Assembly (NCBI GenBank): GCA_020059785.1
Contig: JAGVBL010000020.1
Coordinates: forward strand, 1-5,577
Reading direction: 5' to 3'
From: Ignavibacteriales bacterium
GTDB lineage: Bacteria; Bacteroidota; Ignavibacteria; Ignavibacteriales; Melioribacteraceae
DNA: 5,577 bases
Shown here: one piece after another, positions 1 to 5,577 of the stretch
Position numbering within the stretch: position 1 is the stretch's first letter
Layout: every line of letters starts with the position of its first letter
Position numbers and translations under genes: made by a program
Notes under the pieces: model-generated
What the model saw: the letters and a program-made list of their open reading frames with translations, nothing else
Told to the model about the DNA's origin: nothing
The model's database searches: none

Positions 1-2093
1 CCGTTTCTAATGGTGGTGCTTTCAGGCTTAATCCATCTGCTGATACTTCCTTTCTAGTTCTGAATAAAGCGAGCGGATTAATTACACAGACATTAACTGC
101 AATTGGAGTAGATAAACAGAATAAAATATGGTTCGGATCCCAGGAAGGTTATATAATTGTATATAATCAGTCCAGTAATTCATTCTCCAATATTCTGGAT
201 ATCTATAAGTCTAATAAACTCCGTAAGAGAATTAACGATTTCTATTTTTCGAATGATACAGCTTTTGTTTCTACTGATTTCGGGTTAACATTAATCAATA
301 CTAACAATCTCTCTTTTTACGATACATTTTTAAAACTCGGTTCATTTGCAACAGAATCAAGAATACTCAATACTTTTAGATCGGGATTAATTTACTCAAT
401 TACAGAAAATGGGGTTGCAATCCAGAAACCGGGTTCAACTAATTTATCCGCGCCCGAATCCTGGAATTCATTTTTATTTAGTTCAATGGATACAGTTACA
501 TCCGCTTCTAAGATAATTGTCTATAATAACCAGCTGCTAATGTGCACTAACAATGGTATTCATCGTTTTCAAAATAACATCTGGAAACCATTTCTTTTAA
601 GGGGGAATGTTATAAAAGACATAGCTGTATCCGGGACTTCGCTTTTAGCAATTACCGATAAAAAATTATACGAATACAATGGCACTCAGACAAATCAATT
701 ATTCGAAAATCAATCTATATCATTAACATCAATATCCATTACTGAGAATAAAACATATTACATTGCTTCAAACAATGGATTGATTGAAATAAAAAATAAT
801 GTTACAAAATTTTTAGCACCGCCTGGTCCCTTCAGTAACTTATTTATGAATCTTTCTGTTGCCGGTAACAACAATCTGTACGTTGGAACTGGAAAAGACC
901 TATATGGAATTGGTTTTCTTGAATTTGATGGAAAGAACTGGAAAAGATATAGCAAAGAAAATTATCCACAATTACCTTCTAATGCATATCATAATGTATT
1001 TGCATCGGATGACAACACTGTATATTTATCCAACTGGGGTTATGGCTTTGCAATTTTTAAGAACGGACAATTCGAAGTTTATACCACTGCTAACAGCGAA
1101 TTGGTTGGTATTCCAATTAACAATAATTTCTTAGCTATCGCCGATATTAAAGTTGATTCCAAAAAAAATATATGGATAGCAAATCATCAATCTGCTGCAC
1201 GTAAACAATTAAGTGTGCTAACATCGGATAAGAAGTGGTATCATTTTTCAATGACAAATCCTTACCTATCCGAATTTGATGTTCTGGATAAAATGGTAAT
1301 TGATCAGAATGGTACAAAGTGGTTTGTTGTAATTGAAGGTAACAGAGGTCTCTATTATTATAATGAAAAGGGAACTTACACTAATCCTGGCGATGACACA
1401 CAAGGAGGTATTAGACAGAGTGACGGTCTCTATAGTGATGTTCTTACTTCACTTGCAATAGATAAAAGAGGTTATCTCTGGATCGGTACAAGTGCCGGAA
1501 TTAATGTTATAACAGATCCTTCAAAGCCGCTTTCAACATTAAGAAGCAATTTTGCACCATCACTTAGGAACCAGAGCGTTACATGTATTGCAATTGATGC
1601 GCTCGATCAAAAGTGGATCGGCACAAAACAAGGTGTTGCTGTAATATCGAGTGATGGAATAACACTGCTCGCCTATTACGATTCTAAAAATAGTCCTATT
1701 CCCAACGATGAAATTAGAAGCATAGCCGTTAATGAGAAACTTGGTAAAGTATATATTGGAACGGATTACGGGTTAGCAGAACTACAAACATATTCAATGA
1801 AACCGGCTGAAAGTTTGAATGAATTATTTGTTTATCCCAACCCAATTGTAATTACGGGAAATGAAGAAAGTCAGATAACTATTGACGGGTTAATAAAAAA
1901 TAGCCGGATTAAGGTTTTTGATATTTCTGGTAATTTAATGCGCGATTTTAATTCACCCGGCGGTAAAATTGCTTTCTGGGATCTTAAAGACCTGAATGGT
2001 AAATATGTATCATCTGGAATTTACGTTATTGTGGCCTACGATGAGGAGGCGAATAATGTTGCAACATCCAAAATTGCAGTAATAAGAAAGTAA
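1..2093 (+). CDS. porZ: PorZ-like T9SS beta-propeller protein with C-terminal sorting-type domain (5' end cut by window)
   Basis: The reading frame is open from the left edge (first full codon at position 3) to TAA at 2091-2093, giving 696 visible residues; the ATG at 486 is internal residue 162. Several propeller blades of the two-component-regulator type are visible, such as GVDKQNKIWFGS (about 35-46), IDKRGYLWIGTSAGI (about 486-500) and IDALDQKWIGTKQGV (about 531-545). The last ~95 residues (from about 602) form a T9SS type A / FlgD-like Ig domain: VYPNP near the start, IKVFDISG in the middle, and WDLKDLNGKYVSSGIY before the final strand. The segment ILDIYKSNKLRKRINDFYF, then STDFGLTLI and a later L-x-x-P-x-x-W, resembles PorZ. 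In Porphyromonas gingivalis PorZ is about 780 residues and is a surface T9SS component linked to anionic-LPS attachment of cargo. Here about 50-80 N-terminal residues, including any signal peptide, lie outside the window. It could instead be a generic propeller protein carrying a sorting domain; I am sure of the gene and domains, moderately sure of PorZ. Confidence 0.88.
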   Translation, partial: VSNGGAFRLNPSADTSFLVLNKASGLITQTLTAIGVDKQNKIWFGSQEGYIIVYNQSSNSFSNILDIYKSNKLRKRINDFYFSNDTAFVSTDFGLTLINTNNLSFYDTFLKLGSFATESRILNTFRSGLIYSITENGVAIQKPGSTNLSAPESWNSFLFSSMDTVTSASKIIVYNNQLLMCTNNGIHRFQNNIWKPFLLRGNVIKDIAVSGTSLLAITDKKLYEYNGTQTNQLFENQSISLTSISITENKTYYIASNNGLIEIKNNVTKFLAPPGPFSNLFMNLSVAGNNNLYVGTGKDLYGIGFLEFDGKNWKRYSKENYPQLPSNAYHNVFASDDNTVYLSNWGYGFAIFKNGQFEVYTTANSELVGIPINNNFLAIADIKVDSKKNIWIANHQSAARKQLSVLTSDKKWYHFSMTNPYLSEFDVLDKMVIDQNGTKWFVVIEGNRGLYYYNEKGTYTNPGDDTQGGIRQSDGLYSDVLTSLAIDKRGYLWIGTSAGINVITDPSKPLSTLRSNFAPSLRNQSVTCIAIDALDQKWIGTKQGVAVISSDGITLLAYYDSKNSPIPNDEIRSIAVNEKLGKVYIGTDYGLAELQTYSMKPAESLNELFVYPNPIVITGNEESQITIDGLIKNSRIKVFDISGNLMRDFNSPGGKIAFWDLKDLNGKYVSSGIYVIVAYDEEANNVATSKIAVIRK

Positions 2094-2106
2094 TTTAGTT
2101 CTTTAT

Positions 2107-4053
2107 ATGATCGATATTAAAAATTTATCAATACAATTTACCGGCGAAAATTTATTCGAGAATGTAAATATTAAGCTGCACCGTAATGATAAAATTGCTC
2201 TCGTCGGTTCAAATGGTAAAGGTAAATCTACTTTTCTAAAATTATTAGTCGATTTAGAAAAACCCGAAGATGGTCAAATAATTAAACAGAAGGGATTAAG
2301 AATCGGCTACCTTCCTCAGGAAATTATTGCCTTTAAAGGTAAATCCGTTTTAGAAGAAGTTAAATCCGCAATACCCGAAGTTGATTCTCTAATGGAAAGA
2401 GAAAATGAAATTATTAATCAGTTAAACTCACCTTCACTCGATAAGGAAGATAGAGAGGAGTTATTAAACGCATTAGGATCACTTCACCATAGAAAAGAGG
2501 AACTCGATTTTTATAGTGTTGAATCTCGGATTGAAAAAGTCTGCAGCGGATTAGGATTTAAAGAAAGAGATTTATTGAGGAAGACCGAAGAGTTTTCCGG
2601 CGGATGGCAAATGCGAATGCAGCTTGCTAAAATCCTTCTGGCAGAAAACGATCTCCTTTTATTAGATGAACCAACAAATCACCTTGATATTGAAACATTA
2701 CAATGGCTTATTGAATTTCTGCAAAGTTGGAGCAGTTCAATAATTGTTGTGTCCCACGACCGTCACTTTGTAAATAGTGTTACAAGTAAAACTCTGGAGA
2801 TATTCAATAACCAGATTAATTTTTTCCCCGGTAATTACGAGCACTATCTAAACTTCAAAACCGAACGTGATATTCAGTTAAAAGAGCTTCAAAAAAATCA
2901 GGAAAAAAAGATTAAGGAAACAGAAAAATTTATTGAACGGTTCCGTTATAAAAATACCAAGGCAAAGCAAGTTCAGAGCCGTATTAAGATGCTTGAGAAA
3001 ATGGATACAGTTCAACTTATTGAACAGGAAAAACAGATAGAAATAAAATTTCCTGATCCTCCCAAAAGCGGTGTTGTTCCTATCGAATTAAAAAATATCT
3101 CAAAATTTTATGGTGAGTTTGAAGTATTCAGCAACGTCAATTTGAATATTGAACGCGGAGAAAAGATTGCTATTGTAGGTGCAAATGGAACAGGTAAAAC
3201 TACTCTTGCCAAGATTATCGGTTCTAAAATTCAACCGACTTCTGGTGAGGTTAATTATGGCAATAACACTATTATTTCTTATTACGAACAAGAGATTGCC
3301 GATTCGTTAAATCCCGAAAATGATTTAATAGATACACTCGAAGAGATTAATGAAGAGCTTTCTGCCGGGCAGATAAGAAAAATATTAGGTTCATTTCTAT
3401 TTTCTGGTGATGATGTATTCAAAAAAGTAAAGGTCTTATCCGGTGGTGAAAAGAGCCGGCTCGCTCTTGCAAGGTTACTTCTAACAAAAAGTAATCTTGT
3501 TATTCTCGACGAGCCGACAAATCATCTCGACTTTTCATCCAAGGAGATTTTACAGAAAGCACTTATCGGATTTTCAGGAACGATGTTAATTGTGTCGCAC
3601 GATATCGATTTTATTAAACCGATTGCACACAAGGTTTTAGAGATTAAAAATGGTGGTATTACAGTTTACTATGGCGGTATTGATTATTACTTCTTCAAAA
3701 AGACTCAGATTCAGGAAGAAAAATTCACAGATAAAAAAACAAGTAATGATAAATTTACCCGAAAAGATCAGAAAAGAATTGAAGCTGAAATTAGACAGCA
3801 GAAGTTCGCCCTAACCAAAGATTTACGTAGGCGCCTTGAAAAATGCGAAAACGAAATTTCAGATTTGGAAAAATTGAGGATTAATCTTGAAAAGGAATTA
3901 TCCGATCCTTCAATTTTCAGCAATCCAGTTTTATCAAAAAGTAAAAACATTGATTACGACAGGACAAAGTATTTACTTGAAGAAGAATACAACAGGTGGA
4001 CAGAAATAAGCAACGAATTAGAAAAAATTGAACTGAGTTTTTCCGGTAAGTAG
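2107..4053 (+). CDS. ABC-F family ATPase (ribosome-associated, Uup/YdiF-like)
   Basis: A complete 648-residue soluble protein with two ABC ATPase domains and no membrane segments, as in ABC-F proteins, which act on the ribosome and do not transport. Domain 1 has Walker A GSNGKGKS (34-41), signature FSGGWQMR (163-170), Walker B LLLLDEPTNHLD (183-194) and H-loop VSHDRHF (215-221). The basic helical linker (about 250-325), the tRNA-contacting P-site motif of the family, contains ERFRYKNTKAKQVQSRIK. Domain 2 has Walker A GANGTGKT (358-365), signature LSGGEKSR (444-451), Walker B with D468-E469, and VSHDIDF (496-502), where the usual Arg after HD is Ile. Residues 555-645 are charged and heptad-like, matching a Uup-type C-terminal coiled coil. 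The start is set by the canonical MIDIKNLSIQF opening, although no Shine-Dalgarno is seen. It begins 13 bp after the propeller gene, so co-transcription or coupling is likely. The specific role (translation rescue, assembly or antibiotic protection) cannot be read from the sequence. Confidence 0.97.
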   Translation: MIDIKNLSIQFTGENLFENVNIKLHRNDKIALVGSNGKGKSTFLKLLVDLEKPEDGQIIKQKGLRIGYLPQEIIAFKGKSVLEEVKSAIPEVDSLMERENEIINQLNSPSLDKEDREELLNALGSLHHRKEELDFYSVESRIEKVCSGLGFKERDLLRKTEEFSGGWQMRMQLAKILLAENDLLLLDEPTNHLDIETLQWLIEFLQSWSSSIIVVSHDRHFVNSVTSKTLEIFNNQINFFPGNYEHYLNFKTERDIQLKELQKNQEKKIKETEKFIERFRYKNTKAKQVQSRIKMLEKMDTVQLIEQEKQIEIKFPDPPKSGVVPIELKNISKFYGEFEVFSNVNLNIERGEKIAIVGANGTGKTTLAKIIGSKIQPTSGEVNYGNNTIISYYEQEIADSLNPENDLIDTLEEINEELSAGQIRKILGSFLFSGDDVFKKVKVLSGGEKSRLALARLLLTKSNLVILDEPTNHLDFSSKEILQKALIGFSGTMLIVSHDIDFIKPIAHKVLEIKNGGITVYYGGIDYYFFKKTQIQEEKFTDKKTSNDKFTRKDQKRIEAEIRQQKFALTKDLRRRLEKCENEISDLEKLRINLEKELSDPSIFSNPVLSKSKNIDYDRTKYLLEEEYNRWTEISNELEKIELSFSGK

Positions 4054-4074
4054 GAATAATTACTTAGTTAAAAA
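4038..4074. terminator. Candidate weak bidirectional hairpin between convergent genes
   Basis: TAAGTA (4047-4052) and TACTTA (4061-4066) form a perfect 6-bp inverted repeat around an 8-nt loop spanning both stop codons. Outside it, TTTTT (4038-4042) faces AAAAA (4070-4074) and could extend the stem past a small internal mismatch. The stem is A+T-rich, and no clean U-run follows on either strand, so it is a poor match to a classical intrinsic terminator. Its only other support is its place between two convergent genes 6 bp apart. Confidence 0.2.
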
Positions 4075-5028
4075 TTCCTCTACAAGTGCAATCCCGCCGT
4101 AAAGAGCAGCATCATCACCAAGTTTTGTCTTATAAATTTTCAAAGCTTTTCCGGGTTCAGGCAATACAGATTTCTTAAATGCTTTACGAACCTTTGGCAG
4201 CATAAAATCACCAACTGCTTCAAAAACTCCGCCTCCCAAAACAATTGTATCAAGATTCAATAAAGTAGTTAAACTTGCCATTACAGTTCCAATTGTAACT
4301 GCAGCTTTGTTAACATGCTTAATAGTGAGTGAATCCCCTTTATTAATGGCATAAGCCAGACTTTTACTTTTTAACATTTTGCCGGGTGATTTATATTCTT
4401 TAAGCAGACTTTTCTTCCCTTTATTTAACTCCCTTTTAATATCTCTAACAATTGCAGTTCTGCTTGCCAGGGACTCAAATGTGCTGTTCTTATCCTTGCT
4501 TAATAAATTTCCCTTACCGTTCACTTTCATATGACCAATTTCTCCGGCAAAGAAAGTAGAACCACGGTACAATTTCCCTTCGAAGAACAAAGCTCCGCCT
4601 ATACCCGTGCCAACAAATACTACCATCATATTATTACTTTCTTTATCAAACTCGAATTTCTTTATTCCCAATCCGCCAAGGTTAACATCATTTTCAATTA
4701 AAAGAGGAATCGAAAAGTATTTTAGAAGAGCTTCCTTTATGTTAAAGTTTTTTATACCAAGATTGGGTGCATGGGAAATTAATCCCGAATAAGGATTAAC
4801 CGTTCCCGGAACTCCAAGACAAATAGCTTTAATTTCTCTTTCAGATAGTTCATTTTCATTCATAATTTTTTTTACTGATTCAACAATTCCTGCAACCATT
4901 CCTTCCTTTCCATTCATTACATCCGTTGGAATTTTTTCCTTACATGTTATTTTTGAATTGGAATCGATTAATGCTGAAAGGATCTTTGTCCCTCCAAGAT
5001 CGATAGAAATGATGTAGCTTTTTGTCAT
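4060..5028 (-). CDS. ROK family sugar kinase (glucokinase-like) lacking the zinc cysteines
   Basis: A 322-residue cytoplasmic protein of the ROK family, whose kinases phosphorylate glucose, fructose or amino sugars with ATP (some members are repressors). Visible motifs are the phosphate loop DLGGTK (10-15), LGVPGTVNP (71-79), the sugar-contact APNL (87-90), ENDVN (112-116) with probable catalytic base D114, VGTGIGG (139-145), GEIGH (162-166) with E163 and H166, and the second nucleotide site VLGGGVFEA (263-271). There is no N-terminal helix-turn-helix, so it is a kinase rather than a NagC/XylR-type repressor. The usual CxCGxxGCxE zinc motif after ExGH is replaced by LSKDKNSTFE (176-185): all three Cys are gone and only E185 stays. 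The only cysteines are C29 and C70. Start: ATG at 5028 has GGAG 5 nt upstream and puts DLGGTK at residue 10; a GTG at 5061 would add 11 residues without a ribosome site. Glucokinase is the likeliest activity, but the substrate is unproven. Confidence 0.95.
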   Translation of the reverse strand: MTKSYIISIDLGGTKILSALIDSNSKITCKEKIPTDVMNGKEGMVAGIVESVKKIMNENELSEREIKAICLGVPGTVNPYSGLISHAPNLGIKNFNIKEALLKYFSIPLLIENDVNLGGLGIKKFEFDKESNNMMVVFVGTGIGGALFFEGKLYRGSTFFAGEIGHMKVNGKGNLLSKDKNSTFESLASRTAIVRDIKRELNKGKKSLLKEYKSPGKMLKSKSLAYAINKGDSLTIKHVNKAAVTIGTVMASLTTLLNLDTIVLGGGVFEAVGDFMLPKVRKAFKKSVLPEPGKALKIYKTKLGDDAALYGGIALVEEFLTK

Positions 5029-5033
5029 CTTAT

Positions 5034-5037
5034 CTCC
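5034..5037 (-). promoter_or_regulatory. Ribosome binding site of the ROK kinase gene
   Basis: Read on the minus strand the sequence is TAATGGAGATAAGATG. GGAG lies 5 nt before the ATG at 5028. This decides the start in favour of 5028 over the GTG at 5061, which has no such site. Confidence 0.75.
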
Positions 5038-5064
5038 ATTACGTATAATTATTTTATTCACTGG

Positions 5065-5070
5065 ATTATA
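5065..5070 (-). promoter_or_regulatory. Candidate -10 box for the ROK kinase gene
   Basis: A perfect TATAAT on the minus strand would place transcription start near 5058, giving a leader of about 30 nt that contains the GGAG site. No good -35 is seen at 16-18 nt; TTGTGA (5093-5098) is 22 nt away. In such AT-rich sequence a TATAAT can occur by chance, so support is mainly its position. Confidence 0.35.
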
Positions 5071-5130
5071 CTCATTAAAAAATTTATTAAATTCACAATG
5101 CGGTTTAATTAATAACAGGACTTTACTCCA

Positions 5131-5160
5131 TTCACTTTCTAAAAATAATAGATTTATAAT
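5131..5160 (+). promoter_or_regulatory. Candidate promoter for bshC
   Basis: TATAAT at 5155-5160 is preceded by TTCACT at 5131-5136 (four of six matches to TTGACA) with an 18-nt spacer. Transcription would begin near 5167, right at the Shine-Dalgarno sequence. That leader is unusually short, which weakens the call. Confidence 0.25.
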
Positions 5161-5166
5161 AATATC

Positions 5167-5171
5167 GGGAG
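5167..5171 (+). promoter_or_regulatory. Ribosome binding site of bshC
   Basis: GGGAG lies 5 nt before the ATG at 5177, the same spacing as the site of the divergent ROK gene. It supports this ATG over the in-frame GTG at 5171-5173, which overlaps the site itself. Confidence 0.75.
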
Positions 5172-5176
5172 TGTTA

Positions 5177-5577
5177 ATGTACTTAAATTTTTCAGATATC
5201 CCCGGGCACCAAAACTTATTTCTCGATTACTTAAGTGAATTTGAAAATGTAGGAAAATTTTATAAATGGAATTTCAGAGATCAAGAAAAATACGAAGCAC
5301 TTTTCAGCAATTTAACACACTTTGAGAGACCTCACAGGAATGATTTATCGGAAGCAATTAAGCTTCAATACTCTGATATAAAAATCTCCAAGCAGACTCA
5401 AGCTAACATAGAGTCTTTTAAGTTGCCAAATACAATTGCAATTGTTACAGGTCAGCAGCTCGGATTGTTCGGTGGACCATTGTATACAATTTACAAATCT
5501 ATTACAGCTATAAAACTCGCTTCTTACTTAAAGGAAAAATTTGAGGGATTTCATTTTGTTCCGGTCTTTTGGCTGGA
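5177..5577 (+). CDS. bshC: Bacillithiol biosynthesis cysteine-adding enzyme BshC (3' end cut by window)
   Basis: The first 133 codons plus two bases of a gene running off the right edge. The family hallmark VTGQQLGLFGGPLYTIYKSI (90-109) is followed by TAIKLA (110-115) and by VPVFWL (128-133), which in full proteins continues into an acidic E/D-H-D stretch; the next codon here begins GA, fitting Glu or Asp. The N-terminus (FSDIPGHQNLFLDYLSEF, 5-22; FY at 28-29) also fits the family. BshC is thought to add cysteine to glucosaminyl-malate as the last step of bacillithiol synthesis in the cytoplasm, after BshA and BshB; the role is known from Bacillus genetics, while the reaction has been hard to show in vitro. 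BshC proteins are usually about 530-540 residues, so only about a quarter is visible. The start is set by GGGAG 5 nt upstream. It is divergent from the ROK gene; bshA and bshB are not in the window. Confidence 0.93.
   Translation, partial: MYLNFSDIPGHQNLFLDYLSEFENVGKFYKWNFRDQEKYEALFSNLTHFERPHRNDLSEAIKLQYSDIKISKQTQANIESFKLPNTIAIVTGQQLGLFGGPLYTIYKSITAIKLASYLKEKFEGFHFVPVFWL

Larger units (their letters stand above)
5029..5176. other. Divergent intergenic region between ROK kinase and bshC
   Basis: This 148-bp very AT-rich spacer must hold the start signals of both divergent genes, since neither has another upstream gene on its strand in the window. It contains a TATAAT box facing each gene, a ribosome site before each ATG, a 13-bp odd palindrome AATTTA-T-TAAATT (5081-5093), and three copies of ATTCAC (5056-5061, 5091-5096, 5130-5135). 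I see no tRNA, riboswitch fold or open frame of note. Confidence 0.7.

Noticed and set aside
758..955. 65-codon minus-strand open frame inside the propeller gene.
   Set aside because: Antisense shadow of a coding region with no motif of its own.
859..1134. 91-codon open frame on + inside the propeller gene.
   Set aside because: It overlaps a well-supported domain-bearing gene in another frame, and its translation shows no recognisable domain.
486..2093. Gene start at ATG 486 for the propeller protein.
   Set aside because: The frame is open back to the window edge and encodes matching propeller sequence; 486 has no Shine-Dalgarno site and lies between blades.
3100..3291. 63-codon minus-strand open frame opposite the ABC-F gene.
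   Set aside because: Antisense to the conserved Walker A region of domain 2; no independent support.
3768..3950. 60-codon minus-strand open frame opposite the ABC-F coiled coil.
   Set aside because: Antisense shadow of a low-complexity charged region.
4607..4792. 61-codon + strand open frame opposite the ROK gene.
   Set aside because: It runs antisense to the conserved ENDVN and APNL motifs of the kinase, with no ribosome site or domain.
5044..5049. TATAAT on the + strand as a bshC promoter.
   Set aside because: The -35 position would fall in the ROK coding start and reads TTTGTC, a poor match; the site is also over 120 bp from bshC.
5029..5061. GTG start at 5061 giving the ROK protein 11 extra residues.
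   Set aside because: It has no ribosome site, lies about at the predicted transcription start, and would put the DLGGTK motif unusually far from the N-terminus; ATG 5028 has GGAG 5 nt upstream.
1..5577. Mobile element, defence system, CRISPR array or RNA gene.
   Set aside because: I saw no transposase, integrase, direct-repeat array, tRNA-like fold or rRNA sequence; nearly all the window is accounted for by four conserved-looking genes.

Overview
The window is AT-rich (roughly one third G+C by eye) and densely coded. It holds four protein genes, two of them cut by the window edges. I see no RNA genes, insertion sequences, CRISPR arrays or prophage genes. The combination of a PorZ-like beta-propeller protein with a type IX secretion (T9SS) type C-terminal domain, a long ABC-F ATPase with a C-terminal coiled coil, a ROK sugar kinase and a bacillithiol-synthesis gene points to the Bacteroidota/Chlorobiota/Ignavibacteriota group. 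Two clear Shine-Dalgarno sites (GGAG and GGGAG, each 5 nt before ATG) fit an Ignavibacteria- or Chlorobi-like member somewhat better than a classical Bacteroidetes genome, where such sites are usually weak. The taxon is inferred, not proven.

Layout. Positions 1-2093 (+) are the 3' part of a large exported propeller protein, probably the T9SS component PorZ. Its frame is open from the left edge, so the first ATG in the window (486) is internal. After 13 bp comes a complete ABC-F ATPase (2107-4053, +), probably in the same transcript. A ROK-family sugar kinase (4060-5028, -) meets it tail to tail, with only 6 bp between the two stop codons. A 148-bp divergent intergenic region (5029-5176) then separates the kinase from the start of bshC (5177 to the window end, +), which encodes the cysteine-adding enzyme of bacillithiol synthesis.

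How the genes relate. These look like ordinary chromosomal housekeeping and envelope genes, not one dedicated system. The propeller protein belongs to cell-surface secretion, the ABC-F protein to the ribosome, the ROK protein to sugar phosphorylation and BshC to low-molecular-weight thiol synthesis. The clearest oddity is that the ROK protein has lost all three cysteines of the usual zinc-binding motif while keeping the other catalytic residues. I found no convincing undescribed system here.
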